Counted from the stretch's first letter, positions 45,171 through 55,387 are shown. The stretch is DNA of 64,000 nt from Betaproteobacteria bacterium (GCA_013298145.1 JAAFJO010000002.1:124001-188000); one strand, 5' to 3'. The notes: a model not told the origin generated them from the letters alone. Made by a program: numbers and translations.

Positions 45171-47189
45171 GTGGAGTTCCACGACCCGAAATATGACGTC
45201 GTCATTGAAAGAAATCAAGTGGACACCGAAACACTCGTAAACATGATCGACAGCTCAGTGATGGACCTTGATGGTCATGGACTTGACGATCTAGTCATTG
45301 AACTTAACGGCAAACTTGAATCACTACTCAGATCTAGTAACCATGAGCACTTTCAGCTTGCCTTGAAGGCTGCTCGCATCATTGCGTTTTCTAGAGTTTC
45401 AAAGCCAGCCGGTGTTGCGGTGAAGATATTGCTCGACGTGGCGTTCGCGTTAACGCCCCGCGGACGAAGTCATGAGGGGTTGTCGTTGGTAGAAAGAGCA
45501 CTAGATCTCGCAGCGGAACAAAATTTGCAGCCAGAGCTTCGCCGCGCTTACAGCGTGTACGCCGCGCTGAGTATTGATTCTGGATTTCCTGCGAAGGGGA
45601 TTGAGTGTGCTCTACGCGCCCTTGAAATCGCTAAGAAGCTCTCCGACGACAATGGCATCGTGAGCGCGTACACCAACCTCGCAGGTGCGCTGTGCATGAT
45701 GGGGATGTACCGTGAGTGTATTGAGGTGGCTTTGCGGGTTGATAGTGTCTACGGCCAAGACATTCGGTTCCGCGTACAAGTAGGCGCAGCGCGCGCGAAC
45801 ATGGTGAATGCGTGTATCGCCTTGCAGCAATATGAGCTGGGTGCAGCAACCGCTAAGTCGTCGGTGGAGTCACTCGGGGTACCGAAAAGCGGCAACGAGA
45901 TTTTCATCCGCCTCGTCTGCGAAACAAACTGGCTTAAGTGTGCTCTCGGTTTGAAAGACGGCGATTCCGCCAAACTTCGATTGAGCATGGTGCAGCGCCT
46001 AGCGAAAGCCTTCAAAACGCCACGCACCGAGCTTAATCAAGAGCTTGCCGAGGCTGCTTACGAAATCTTTGACGGAGACCTGACCATTGCGGTCGCGACG
46101 CTACTCAAGTTGCTCGAAACATCTAAGGCGCTACCTACCCTGTATAGGGACAACCTAACGTTGCTAGTGCGCGCCTACGAGAAGGCTCACGATCACACAG
46201 GTGTGTTGATCTATCTCGGAAAACTCGTTGAGTTCCTGGCGAAGTCGCAGGTCGATAGCGTGAAGCGCTCGCTAGATGCGCTTAAGGTGAAGGTGCAAAC
46301 ACCGATGCCGGGTAAGGACGATGTGCAAGATCTCATCGCGGCGATTCAGCGCGATGGGCAGCTTCCGAGGCAAGAAGTTGAAGTGCCGGAGCCGATGTAT
46401 CGCGATGCCTTCGAGCGGCTAGCGGTCACCGCTGAACTTCGCGAAGATACTTGGGGAAAGCATGCGTATCGCGTAGGGCGCCTTGCCTATTTGCTCGCCG
46501 AAGAGTTGGGTTACGGGCATCGCTTTTGTGAGGAAATTGAACTTGCGGCGCGCTTGCATGACATCGGTAAATTGGGCATCCCGGATGGGCTTCTGCTGAA
46601 GCCTGGAAAGCTCACCAGCGCGGAGTTTGAAATCATCAAACGCCATACGGAAATTGGCGCACAGCTGCTGTCACTCTGCCCGAATCCTGCCTTCCGAATG
46701 GCCGAAACCATTGCGCTGGGTCATCATGAGCGCTGGGATGGAACGGGCTATCCTGCGGCGCAGAAAGGCGAAGAGATCCCGCTCGCCGCGCGCATTGCCG
46801 CAGTCGCCGATGTGTACGATGCGCTCACCCATGTTCGCGCCTATAAACACGCATGGAAGCACGCCGAGGCGGTCGCCGAAATCCAGCGATGCGCTGGAAC
46901 GCATTTCGAACCGCGTATCGTCAACGCGTTCGTGACGATGATTGATCGTGTGAAACATAAGTACGGCAAAAAGATGGAGAACTATCTTGCTGCGCCGAGC
47001 GCTGTCTCTACGCTCGTGCAGGCACGTCGTGAGATGCAAGATATGCTCGATGCGATGTATCGGATCGATGACGAAGTGCGCGCAAAAGCGCTCGAAGCTC
47101 GCGAAGATCCAGAACGCGAAATTCCGCAAAAGCTCGCCATCGAAGTGGCGCCGATCAAGCCCCGAAATGACCCAGAAAGTGCTGCTTAA
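45171..47189 (+). CDS. TPR-like helical protein with HD-GYP phosphodiesterase domain
   Basis: About 672 residues. The N-terminal 380 residues are helical with TPR-like spacing (for example YSVYAALSIDSGFPAKGIECALRALEIA, then YTNLAGALCMMGMYRECIEVALRV; given here only in part). The C-terminal HD-GYP domain has HDIGKLGIPDGLL (about 462) and GHHERWDGTGYP (about 520), complete for c-di-GMP hydrolysis. GTG at 45171 is chosen because AAGGA lies 10 bases upstream; a GTG at 45144 would add 9 residues. No membrane segment is seen, so it is cytosolic. Divergent from the peptide ORF, next to the exporter. Confidence 0.85.
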   Translation: MEFHDPKYDVVIERNQVDTETLVNMIDSSVMDLDGHGLDDLVIELNGKLESLLRSSNHEHFQLALKAARIIAFSRVSKPAGVAVKILLDVAFALTPRGRSHEGLSLVERALDLAAEQNLQPELRRAYSVYAALSIDSGFPAKGIECALRALEIAKKLSDDNGIVSAYTNLAGALCMMGMYRECIEVALRVDSVYGQDIRFRVQVGAARANMVNACIALQQYELGAATAKSSVESLGVPKSGNEIFIRLVCETNWLKCALGLKDGDSAKLRLSMVQRLAKAFKTPRTELNQELAEAAYEIFDGDLTIAVATLLKLLETSKALPTLYRDNLTLLVRAYEKAHDHTGVLIYLGKLVEFLAKSQVDSVKRSLDALKVKVQTPMPGKDDVQDLIAAIQRDGQLPRQEVEVPEPMYRDAFERLAVTAELREDTWGKHAYRVGRLAYLLAEELGYGHRFCEEIELAARLHDIGKLGIPDGLLLKPGKLTSAEFEIIKRHTEIGAQLLSLCPNPAFRMAETIALGHHERWDGTGYPAAQKGEEIPLAARIAAVADVYDALTHVRAYKHAWKHAEAVAEIQRCAGTHFEPRIVNAFVTMIDRVKHKYGKKMENYLAAPSAVSTLVQARREMQDMLDAMYRIDDEVRAKALEAREDPEREIPQKLAIEVAPIKPRNDPESAA

Positions 47190-47616
47190 AAACTAGGCAA
47201 AATGAGCGATTTTCGATTATGGCTCTACGCCTTAGCCGCTTATTAACTTGGGCCAGACGGGTTCAAAGCAAGTTTTCGCGTTGCCCGGCAAAAGTCTGTA
47301 AGCCCCGATAAAATAATACTTAGAGCGAAATTGCCGCGTAGAAAGTTTGTAAAAATACAACACTTTTCCGGCAGATCTGTCGGCATTTTGGGCGCTAATG
47401 CAACGTTTATTGAGTCAGGTTGACGGGACCATTCAGCCTCCGAGCCGTTCGCTTTTGCTGCGCGCGGAAACGTTCTGATCCATGGAGCGCGCTGCCATTG
47501 CAGTCCAGGGTAAACCCTAGTCGGCGCAACCAGTCGGGTCGGCTTCGCACCATGTCGCGTCGATAATCCGAAGCTGTTTCATTTCGCTCACGTTGCGCAG
47601 TCGCGCGAACGCATCC
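47190..47616. other. 427-base gap before metY, no gene recognised
   Basis: The left part is AT-rich with GCCCCGATAAAATAAT and runs of A and T. The right part contains AGGGTAAACCCT. I looked for SAM-II, SAH and SAM-I type riboswitch cores upstream of metY and did not recognise one. Open frames here lack start context and family features. Confidence 0.5.
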
Positions 47617-48909
47617 ATGTACGACTTCGACACGCTTTCCTTGCATGCCGGCGCGCGCCCCGACCCCACGACCGGTGCGCGGGCAACGCCGATTTATCAA
47701 TCCACCTCGTTCGTGTTCGAAGACGCGGATCACGCCGCAGCGCTTTTCAATATGGAGCGAGCGGGACATGTGTATTCCCGGCTCTCGAACCCGACCAATG
47801 CCGTGCTCGAAGAACGGGTCGCGGCGTTGGAAGGCGGCATCGGCGCGATTTCGTTGGCTTCCGGTCAGGCGGCATTGCATGTGGCGATTTGCACGCTGAT
47901 GGGCGCGGGCGGGCACATCGTTGCGAGTCGCGCGCTTTACGGCGGCTCACACAATCTGCTTGATTACACCTTGCCGCGCTTCGGAATCGAGACCACCTTC
48001 GTCGACCCCGGTGATTTGGATGCGTGGAAGAAAGCGATTCGCCCGAACACGCGTCTTCTGTTTGGCGAGACGCTCGGCAACCCTGGAAATCTGTTGATCG
48101 ACATTGAAGCGGTGGCCGCGATCGCACACGAAGCGGGCTTGCCGTTGATGCTCGATTCGACGCTCACGACGCCGTACTTGATTCGACCGTTCGAACACGG
48201 CGCAGACATCGTGTTTCATTCAGCAACGAAATTTCTTTCGGGTCATGGCACAGTGATCGGCGGCGTACTCGTTGATAGCGGTCGCTTCGATTGGCTCGGC
48301 GACAAAGCAAAAGAAAAATTTCTAACGCTCACTGCACCGTACAAAGGTTTTCACGACATGGTGTTCGCGGAAGAATCGTCCACTGCCGCGTTTTTACTGC
48401 GCTGCCGCCGTGAAGGTCTGCGTGATTTCGGCGCTTGCTTGGCGCCGATGAACGCGTGGCAGATTCTTCAAGGCATCGAGACGCTGCCAGTGCGCATGGA
48501 TCGACACATTGCGAACGCGCGTGCTGTGATCGAGTTTTTGCAATCGTATTCGTTTGTGAGCGCAGTTCACCATCCCGACGTGGAAACTCATCGCGATCAC
48601 GCGCTCGCGAAGAAATACTTTCCGAAGGGATCGAGCGCGGTGTTCTCGTTCGACATTAAAGGTACAAGAGCGCAAGGCCGCGCGCTGATCGATCACTTGC
48701 GACTCTTCTCGCATTTGGCGAATGTGGGCGACGCGAAATCGCTCGTGATTCACCCGGCGAGCACCACGCATTCCCGGATGAGTGCGGACGCGTTGAAATC
48801 CTCCGGCATTACCGAAGGCACGATTCGTTTGTCGATTGGTTTAGAAAGTGTGAGCGATTTGATTGATGACTTGAAGCGCGCGATGAAGGTGGCGGAGAAG
48901 GTGAAATGA
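47617..48909 (+). CDS. metY: O-acetylhomoserine sulfhydrylase-type PLP enzyme
   Basis: A 430-residue Cys/Met-metabolism PLP enzyme. It begins YDFDTLSLHAGARPDPTTGA, then ATPIYQSTSFVF and YSRLSNPTN, with the PLP lysine in SATKFLSGHGT (K205) and CLAPMNAWQILQGIETL. The pattern is that of O-acetylhomoserine (thiol)-lyase, which makes homocysteine from O-acetylhomoserine and sulfide. The ATG at 47617 matches the family start; 8 extra residues are possible from 47593. It stands alone after a 427-base gap. Confidence 0.9.
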   Translation: MYDFDTLSLHAGARPDPTTGARATPIYQSTSFVFEDADHAAALFNMERAGHVYSRLSNPTNAVLEERVAALEGGIGAISLASGQAALHVAICTLMGAGGHIVASRALYGGSHNLLDYTLPRFGIETTFVDPGDLDAWKKAIRPNTRLLFGETLGNPGNLLIDIEAVAAIAHEAGLPLMLDSTLTTPYLIRPFEHGADIVFHSATKFLSGHGTVIGGVLVDSGRFDWLGDKAKEKFLTLTAPYKGFHDMVFAEESSTAAFLLRCRREGLRDFGACLAPMNAWQILQGIETLPVRMDRHIANARAVIEFLQSYSFVSAVHHPDVETHRDHALAKKYFPKGSSAVFSFDIKGTRAQGRALIDHLRLFSHLANVGDAKSLVIHPASTTHSRMSADALKSSGITEGTIRLSIGLESVSDLIDDLKRAMKVAEKVK

Positions 48910-48931
48910 ATCACTCGCAATTTCCTATCAA

Positions 48932-49034
48932 TGTCATCCCCGCGAAAGCGGGGACCCACTGCGACGTGAGCGCAGGGCAAACGATCGAAGTTAACCCTTG
49001 CGAAGTGTGGGTCCCCGCTTTCGCGGGGATGACA
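48932..49034. repeat. Inverted-repeat element, family TGTCATCCCCGC
   Basis: Perfect 28-bp arms at 48932-48959 and 49007-49034 flank a 47-base interior that differs from the copy at 20997-21108. It lies between metY and the hydrolase gene; the right arm ends about 20 bases before the hydrolase ATG. Confidence 0.88.
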
Positions 49035-49053
49035 GCGGGGGGAGGGCGACGCT

Positions 49054-49854
49054 ATGTTTATTGAAGCGAAGGGCTCGCGCGCCTACGCGTACACCGGCAC
49101 CAAACCCCTCCTCGAAACCCAACCTACCGCCGTCTTCATCCACGGCGCAGCCAATGACCATAGTGTTTGGGCATTGCAGTCGCGCTACTTCGCGCATCAC
49201 GGCTGGAATGTACTCGCGCTTGATTTACCGGCGCACGGCCAAAGTGAGGGCGCGCTGTGTACAAGTATCGAATCGCTCGCGAAATTTGCTGCGGCCGTTC
49301 TCGATGAAATCAAGATAAAGAGCGCGTGCGTATTCGGTCATAGTATGGGATCCCTCACGGCGCTTCAGCTCGCGGCAGATCGCCCCGATCTGGTGGCGAA
49401 ACTCGGCATGATTGGCACAGCGGTACCAATGGCCGTAGGCGATGTGCTGCTCGATGCGGCGGCGAATCATGAAGACAAAGCGCGGCAAATGATTGTGGAT
49501 TGGTCGTATGCGCCTGCGTCCCAGCTTGGGAACAATCACAAAGTTCCAGGCACCTGGCTTCCTGGCGCGGGCCTCGCACTGATGCGTCGAATGGTGCGCG
49601 GCGTGCTGCACAACGATTTGCATGCGTGCAAAACATATGCGAATGGTCTTGAGGCCGCGAAGTCGATCAACCTACCAACGCTTTTCATCGTGGGCGAACG
49701 CGACATGATGACGCCACCGAAAGCCGCAAGCGCCGCTATTGATGCAATCAAGGACGCACGTGTGGTTCGACTTCAAGAGGCCGGACACTCGATGCTTTCA
49801 GAAGCGCCTGATGCGTGCTTGAAGGCGATGTGGGAATTTGCGAATACTCGTTGA
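49054..49854 (+). CDS. Alpha/beta hydrolase
   Basis: A 266-residue serine hydrolase. FIHGAANDHSVW is the oxyanion turn, the nucleophile elbow is GHSMGS (S97), the acid is probably the aspartate of GERDMMTP and the base the histidine of EAGHSML. LALDLPAHGQSEG fits the esterase/epoxide hydrolase-like group. It has no signal peptide. The rsmE gene follows after 3 bases. Substrate unknown. Confidence 0.88.
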   Translation: MFIEAKGSRAYAYTGTKPLLETQPTAVFIHGAANDHSVWALQSRYFAHHGWNVLALDLPAHGQSEGALCTSIESLAKFAAAVLDEIKIKSACVFGHSMGSLTALQLAADRPDLVAKLGMIGTAVPMAVGDVLLDAAANHEDKARQMIVDWSYAPASQLGNNHKVPGTWLPGAGLALMRRMVRGVLHNDLHACKTYANGLEAAKSINLPTLFIVGERDMMTPPKAASAAIDAIKDARVVRLQEAGHSMLSEAPDACLKAMWEFANTR

Positions 49855-49857
49855 CAC

Positions 49858-50553
49858 ATGCCCCGCTTTTTTTCTGAAACACCCATCGTTGAAGGCGCAC
49901 GCGTTGTGCTCGATACCCGCATCGCTCAGCATGTGCGCGTGCTTCGCCTGCGCGAGGCTGATTTGATCGCGTTGTTTGACGGTGCGGGTGGTGAGGTGCC
50001 TGCAACAATCGTTGAGATCGGTAAGCGCGACATCATTGCTGAAACAGCGCATCGCGTTTTGATCGAACGTGAGCTCGCGAGAAAGCTCACGCTCAGCGTT
50101 GGTTTGATCGCTAATGATCGCTTTGATTGGTTGATCCAGAAGGCAACTGAACTGGGCGTTGCGGCGATTCAACCGCTCTACACGGAGCGTTCGCAACGTA
50201 TTCCCGGCGATATTGAAAAGCGTGTTGCGCACTGGCGCGGCGTAGTGATCGCGGCCTGCGAACAGTGTGGGCGCAATCAACTTCCCTTGGTGTCTGCACC
50301 GATTAGTTTGGCTCACGCAATAGAGTCGCAGAGCGCAATCCCGCGCGTATTGATGGATGCCGAAGGCGAACCGTCGATTGCGTTCGCGGCCCCGGAACTA
50401 CCGAGTGTCGTTTTCGTTGGCCCCGAAGGCGGGTTCTCTCCGAACGAGCTCGCGCTATTGCGTGAGAGATGCGAGTATCGGTTACGCGTCGGGCAAACGG
50501 TGCTGCGCGCGGAGACTGCCGCGATTGCGGCGGTTGTTCGGCTTGCGACGTAG
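49858..50553 (+). CDS. rsmE: 16S rRNA (uracil-1498-N3)-methyltransferase
   Basis: A 231-residue SPOUT enzyme that methylates U1498 in the decoding region of 16S rRNA. It begins MPRFFSETPI with the family's N-terminal PUA-like part. The knot has VVFVGPEGGFSPNELALL and LRVGQTVLRAETAAIAAV. Length and motifs are standard. It may be cotranscribed with the hydrolase just upstream. Confidence 0.94.
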   Translation: MPRFFSETPIVEGARVVLDTRIAQHVRVLRLREADLIALFDGAGGEVPATIVEIGKRDIIAETAHRVLIERELARKLTLSVGLIANDRFDWLIQKATELGVAAIQPLYTERSQRIPGDIEKRVAHWRGVVIAACEQCGRNQLPLVSAPISLAHAIESQSAIPRVLMDAEGEPSIAFAAPELPSVVFVGPEGGFSPNELALLRERCEYRLRVGQTVLRAETAAIAAVVRLAT

Positions 50554-50566
50554 GGGGCCAAATCTG

Positions 50567-50662
50567 TAGGCGACGGCTTGACGTCGCTTGCCCAGTGACA
50601 CTAAGCGCGGTCAAGCCCGCGCCTAGAAAAAACTTACGGGGCGCGATGGGATCGCACCCTAC
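50567..50662. repeat. Two dispersed repeats after rsmE
   Basis: 50567-50589 and 50603-50625 are inverted copies of the TAGGCGCGGGCTTGACC unit also seen at 35490. 50641-50662 is a single copy of the GCGATAGGATCGCACCCTAC unit, which forms a perfect pair at 58415-58518. They fill much of the gap between the convergent rsmE and holA genes. Confidence 0.75.
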
Positions 50663-50761
50663 AGCGCGCGGCTTCCGATTCTTGGGTGTTTCTTCTCAAG
50701 CGTTGCGTCGGTCGCTGCTGCGTCGTCTCGCGGGGCGCGCCTTCGGCCTAACGGTTAGCGC

Positions 50762-51745
50762 TTACGCAATGACCTCCCGCTCGCTCCTTGCATGCGCAAA
50801 CGCCGCCATCGAGCCCAGCGTGAGCCACGCGTCGCCAGCGGCTTGCCCCTTACTTTGCGCGTCAAGCGTTGCGCAGCGCTTCAGCAATGCCGCGATGCGC
50901 TGCGGTGCGATTACGCTCGTCGCGTGCTCCATCGCTTTTTGTCGCTTGCCCCAGACACGCGCATTGCGTAGCGCTTGAGCAACGGGCACGCCCTGACGTC
51001 TCGCGAGAAAAATGTTCGCGAGCGCGTGCACATCCTCAGAAATCATCCACGATAAACGCGGCGCTTGCTCGCCTTCCGCATGGAGCCCTTCCAGCACGCG
51101 CGAGTAACGCGCGAGGTCACCCCGCAGGAATGATTCAGAGAGTTCATTCGGATCATACCGAGCTACGTCTGCCACTGCGGCTACCAAGTCTTCCACTTTC
51201 AGTTCGCCTTTCGGCAACAGAAGCGAGAGTTTTTCAATTTCCTGCTTGGCAGCCAGCAAGTTTCCCTCGCATCGCTCACACAGAAAATCGACGACATCAC
51301 GTGTTGCCTCGAACCCGTATTTCTTTAGACGTTTACCGATCCAGCCAGGCAACTGTTCGCGCTCAACGAGCGGCGCGGCGATCACCTCGCCCGCGCGCGA
51401 GCACGCGGCGAACCAAGCGCTTTCTGTCGCCGAGCGATCAAGCTTCGGCACGTTAAAAAGATAAAGCGTGTCAGGCGCGGGATCTTTCGCTGCGCTTTCA
51501 AAAAAAGCGCACGCATCGGCCGATGGCTTCGCGGTGTTGATCGTGATTTCAACGATGCGAAGCGTGGCAAAGAGCGAGAGGTTATCGCTTGCGTCGGTGA
51601 CTTTCGACCAGTCGAAATGCTGCGAATCGACGACGTAATGATCGCGCTCGCTGTAGCCCGCTTTGCGTGCGTCTTCGCGGATCGCGTCGGCCGCTTCGAT
51701 CTTCGTAATCAGCTCATCGCCGTGGATGAGGTAGACGGTCTTCAT
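50762..51745 (-). CDS. holA: DNA polymerase III delta subunit
   Basis: A 327-residue clamp-loader subunit that opens the beta clamp. The N-terminal VYLIHGDELITKIEAADAIRE and the LSLFATLRIVEI segment (clamp-binding region) are typical, as is the NLLAAKQEIEKLSLL stretch in the middle. Third gene of leuS-lptE-holA; 13 bases from lptE. Confidence 0.92.
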   Translation of the reverse strand: MKTVYLIHGDELITKIEAADAIREDARKAGYSERDHYVVDSQHFDWSKVTDASDNLSLFATLRIVEITINTAKPSADACAFFESAAKDPAPDTLYLFNVPKLDRSATESAWFAACSRAGEVIAAPLVEREQLPGWIGKRLKKYGFEATRDVVDFLCERCEGNLLAAKQEIEKLSLLLPKGELKVEDLVAAVADVARYDPNELSESFLRGDLARYSRVLEGLHAEGEQAPRLSWMISEDVHALANIFLARRQGVPVAQALRNARVWGKRQKAMEHATSVIAPQRIAALLKRCATLDAQSKGQAAGDAWLTLGSMAAFAHARSEREVIA

Positions 51746-51758
51746 GCCTCAGCTGCCA

Positions 51759-52307
51759 TCAGGCAGGACGCTTCACCGATTGCAGGCGGCGCAGGATTTG
51801 GCTCGCGGCATCCTGCTGCATGTCGCGAATCAGCTGTCGCTCTTCTGCCTCTTTCGCGAGGGCCTGAGACTCTGAATAAGAAAAATCTCGACGAATCGTA
51901 ATTTCGCCCGGTTGCCCCCATGTTTTCTGGCGAGCGTCTACAAATTCATAAAGAATTCTGTATTCCAATTCGAACTCACGGGCACGTCCACTCCCAGAGA
52001 GCGAAAGCACTCGCTTATCAAATGTGACTTGCAGAAAGCGAATTGAAAAGTCGGCCTCTTCAATTTTGGGCTTGACCGTGATGCCGCTGCGCAAAAGCCC
52101 TTCAATAACGTCTGGCACAACCGGCGCCGCGGGGCCGCCGAGCGCAGCGCTCGTCGGCGCTTGCACATGAACCGACTTAAATTCATACGATCCCGCGCCG
52201 CGCAGCTGGAAGCCGCAGGATGTGAGAGTCACACACGCGATGACGGCGGTGACGAGTGATGAGTGACGGGCAATGCGTCGAAGAAAAGAAGTCTGTTCAT
52301 TGCTCAC
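51759..52307 (-). CDS. lptE: LPS-assembly lipoprotein LptE
   Basis: A 182-residue outer-membrane lipoprotein that plugs and helps fold the LptD channel for LPS delivery. Lipobox LTSC with C31, then GFQLRGAGSYEF, the typical LptE start after lipidation. The leader is longer than usual (30 residues). Position between leuS and holA is the classic one. Stop and start spacing imply one transcript with leuS. Confidence 0.92.
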   Translation of the reverse strand: MSNEQTSFLRRIARHSSLVTAVIACVTLTSCGFQLRGAGSYEFKSVHVQAPTSAALGGPAAPVVPDVIEGLLRSGITVKPKIEEADFSIRFLQVTFDKRVLSLSGSGRAREFELEYRILYEFVDARQKTWGQPGEITIRRDFSYSESQALAKEAEERQLIRDMQQDAASQILRRLQSVKRPA

Positions 52308-52324
52308 TATTCACTGCTCACTTT

Positions 52325-55108
52325 CTAAACAACAACGTTCACCAAGCGGCCTGGCACCACGATGATTTTCTTCGGTGCGCGGCCCTCGCCGAACTTCGCA
52401 ACCTCTGCCGATGCGGCGGCTGCTGCTTCGATTGCGGCTTTGTCTGCGCTTGAAGGCACAACAATTTCGCCGCGCGTTTTGCCGTTGATCTGCAACACGA
52501 GCTTGATCTCGTCTTGTACCAGCGCGCCTGCGTCGGGTTGCGGCCATTCTGTATCGAGCAATGCGCCGTCGGTTTTCTCAAATCCGAGATCGCTCCACAA
52601 TTTGTAGGTGATGTGCGGTGTCACGGGCGCGAGCGTGCGCAAAAGGATCGATGCGCCTTCGCGTGCGAGTGATGGACACGCGCCAGGCTTCACCGCTTCG
52701 AGGGCATTCAACATCTTCATTGAGGCCGAAACGACGGTGTTGTACTGCTGACGCTCGTAGTCAAAGTTCGATTGCTTGAGCGCACTGTGCAATTCGAAAC
52801 GCGTGGCTTTCTGTTCGGCCGTGAGCGTCGCGGCATCGACCGCGCCTGCGTTCGCAATATCAGCGGCGCGATCTGCACAATACGTCCACACACGCCGCAA
52901 GAAGCGCATCGCGCCCTCAACCGCCGTATCCGACCACACCGCTGCATCTTCGGGGCCGCCGACAAACATCACGTAGAGCCGCGCGGTATCAGCGCCGTAC
53001 TTATCGATCAAGTCTTGCGGATCAACGCCGTTCTTCTCGCTCTTGCCCATCTTGCCGATGCCGCCGTAGAGCACGGGCGTGCCGTCTTCTAGCGTGCCGC
53101 CATTGATGTGGCCTTTTTCATCGTGCGTGAGTTTTACATCTGTTGGCGGGACGTAATTCTTCGCGCCGTGACTGCCTGGCGTGTAGAAGATGTGATTCAA
53201 AAGCATGCCGTGGTTGGTCATGCGTTTGAAGGGCTCATCGAATTTGAGCAAGCCCATGTCGCGCATCGCTTTCGTCCAGAAGCGGGCGTAGAGCAAATGC
53301 AACACGGCATGTTCGATGCCGCCGATGTATTGATCCATCGGCATCCAATAATCGTTGCGTGCATCGACCATTGTGTCAGCGTTCGCCGATGTGTAGCGCA
53401 TGTAGTACCACGCCGAATCAACGAAGGTATCCATGGTGTCAGTTTCGCGCCGCGCAGGCTTGCCGCATTTCGGGCACGAGCATTTCAAGAACGCTTCGTC
53501 CTTATTGAGCGGATTGCCGCTGCCGTCAGGGATGTGATGCTCGGGCAACACGACGGGCAAGTCTTTTTCTGGCACTGGAACCACGCCGCAGTCGTCGCAG
53601 TGGATCACCGGAATCGGTGTGCCCCAGTAGCGTTGACGCGAAATGCCCCAATCGCGAAGGCGGAAGGTGGTTTTCTTTTCGCCTAAGCCTTTTGCGGCGA
53701 GATCAGCGGCGATTGCGTTTACCGCGTCCTGAAATGTAAGTCGGTCAAACTTCCCGGAGTTAATCGTCAAACCGCGTTCGGCACTGAAGTGTTCGTGCCG
53801 CATTTGGTGCGCTAATCCAACTACTGCGTTTGAGGCCTCCGGGGAAACGCGCGCGATATGCGCGAGTTGTCCAGCAATGTCACCGTTCCAATTTACGTTG
53901 AGAAGCTCCGTAGGCGACAGCGGTGCACCACCAGTCGCGGACTGATACGCATTTGAAACTGCCAGACAATCTCGATAAAGCTGCTCACTTCCGATGACAG
54001 TTTTTACTGGTATTCCGTATTTCGCCGCGAAATTCCAGTCCCGCTCATCATGCGCCGGCACACCCATCACAGCACCATCGCCGTAAATGATGAGCACGTA
54101 GTTACCCACCCACACTTCGATCTTCTCACCCGTGAGTGGATGCGTCACAAACAAGCCAGTGGCAACGCCTTCTTTTTCTTTAAGCGCGAGTTCAGCCTCC
54201 GTCGTGCCGCCGAGTTTCAACGCATCAATTTTCGGCGCGAGCGCAGGATTCAATTGCCCCGCGCGAATCGCGAGCGGATGCTCAGGCGCGACCGCCACGA
54301 AGGTGACGCCCATGATGGTGTCGGCGCGCGTGGTGAAGACATACATCTTGCCGTCTTGCACGAGCTTGCCGTCAGCGTCTTTAATGTCGTGCGGAAACGC
54401 GAAGCGTACACCTTCCGATTTGCCAATCCAGTTTTCTTGAATCAGGCGCAAGCGCTCTGACCAACCGGGCAATTTGTGCAGCGTCGCGTCGAGCAATTCC
54501 TCGGCGTACTTCGTGATGTTCAAGTAGTAGCCCGGAATCTCGCGCTTCTCTACGAGCGCGCCCGAGCGCCAGCCACGGCCATCGATCACTTGCTCATTGG
54601 CGAGCACGGTTTGATCGATCGGGTCCCAGTTCACGATTTGCGTTTTGCGATACGCAAGACCGTTCTCCAACATCTTCAAGAAGAACCACTGATTCCACTT
54701 GTAATACGCTGGATCGCAAGTGGCGAGCTCGCGCGACCAATCGAACGCCAAGCCGAGCGCTTGGCATTGCGCTTTCATCACGCGAATGTTTTCGTAGGTC
54801 CACGCGGCGGGCGCTTTCTTGCTTTTCATCGCCGCGTTTTCAGCAGGCAGGCCGAATGCGTCCCATCCCATCGGCATCAACACGTTGTAACCCTGCATCC
54901 GCTGATAGCGAACTAGCATGTCGTTGATCGTGTAATTCCTCACGTGACCCATGTGCAGCTTGCCGGACGGATAGGGCAGCATCGAGCAGGCGTAGTACTT
55001 GCCTTTCGGGAAACGTGGGTCATTCTCAATCGACCTGTAGGCGTCGATCGCGGACCAATGGGTTTGTGCGGCCGATTCGACCGTCTTATGGTTGTATTGA
55101 GATTCCAT
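52325..55108 (-). CDS. leuS: Leucyl-tRNA synthetase with an extra segment
   Basis: A 927-residue class I synthetase. HMGH lies at 52-55 in [15 protein letters not shown], the editing site is [12 protein letters not shown], and the second signature reads KMGKS (near 686) in place of KMSKS. From HMGH to KMGKS there are about 634 residues, against about 570 in E. coli as I recall. The surplus is at about residues 375-435 ([16 protein letters not shown] onward, 53810-53990), between the editing domain core and [12 protein letters not shown]. The ATG at 55108 fits better than the longer frame to 55147. Confidence 0.95.
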   Translation of the reverse strand: MESQYNHKTVESAAQTHWSAIDAYRSIENDPRFPKGKYYACSMLPYPSGKLHMGHVRNYTINDMLVRYQRMQGYNVLMPMGWDAFGLPAENAAMKSKKAPAAWTYENIRVMKAQCQALGLAFDWSRELATCDPAYYKWNQWFFLKMLENGLAYRKTQIVNWDPIDQTVLANEQVIDGRGWRSGALVEKREIPGYYLNITKYAEELLDATLHKLPGWSERLRLIQENWIGKSEGVRFAFPHDIKDADGKLVQDGKMYVFTTRADTIMGVTFVAVAPEHPLAIRAGQLNPALAPKIDALKLGGTTEAELALKEKEGVATGLFVTHPLTGEKIEVWVGNYVLIIYGDGAVMGVPAHDERDWNFAAKYGIPVKTVIGSEQLYRDCLAVSNAYQSATGGAPLSPTELLNVNWNGDIAGQLAHIARVSPEASNAVVGLAHQMRHEHFSAERGLTINSGKFDRLTFQDAVNAIAADLAAKGLGEKKTTFRLRDWGISRQRYWGTPIPVIHCDDCGVVPVPEKDLPVVLPEHHIPDGSGNPLNKDEAFLKCSCPKCGKPARRETDTMDTFVDSAWYYMRYTSANADTMVDARNDYWMPMDQYIGGIEHAVLHLLYARFWTKAMRDMGLLKFDEPFKRMTNHGMLLNHIFYTPGSHGAKNYVPPTDVKLTHDEKGHINGGTLEDGTPVLYGGIGKMGKSEKNGVDPQDLIDKYGADTARLYVMFVGGPEDAAVWSDTAVEGAMRFLRRVWTYCADRAADIANAGAVDAATLTAEQKATRFELHSALKQSNFDYERQQYNTVVSASMKMLNALEAVKPGACPSLAREGASILLRTLAPVTPHITYKLWSDLGFEKTDGALLDTEWPQPDAGALVQDEIKLVLQINGKTRGEIVVPSSADKAAIEAAAAASAEVAKFGEGRAPKKIIVVPGRLVNVVV

Positions 55109-55255
55109 GTCGGGGAAACGCGGGCGAGCGATGCTGCCGCGGCTCACTAAAATTAGCGATAAACCTTTGAATTGTAAGGTTTTGAGCGGCGGCGGCTGCG
55201 GAACTAAACGGGCGTCATAGCGATCTTCATATCGTCAGCGACTCTGGCAAATTTC

Positions 55256-55372
55256 CTGGCGCGGATTTATGCCGATGCTGATACAGATTAGTGATGACTG
55301 TCTGTGAGCGCGACCACCAAAAAAATCTGCGTCAATCTGCGTGTAATCGGCGCTAATCTGCGTCAACAAAAG
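55256..55372. repeat. CGCAGATTAACGCGGATT-family repeat cluster
   Basis: A degenerate forward unit (GCGCGGATTTATGCCGATGC) at 55258 and reverse units (AATCTGCGTCAATCTGCGT, CTAATCTGCGTCAACAAAAG) at 55326-55370. The last unit ends about 18 bases before the GTG of the next gene. Part of it can be read through in that gene's frame, but the repeat nature argues against coding. Confidence 0.75.
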
Positions 55373-55387
55373 AACCCCTTGGCTATC

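Noticed and set aside
47190..47616. SAM or SAH riboswitch upstream of metY
   Set aside because: I could not match the conserved cores of the SAM-I, SAM-II or SAH classes; a covariance-model search would be decisive.
55304..55387. N-terminal extension of dsbD
   Set aside because: The extra 28 codons translate repeat sequence and would displace the signal peptide.
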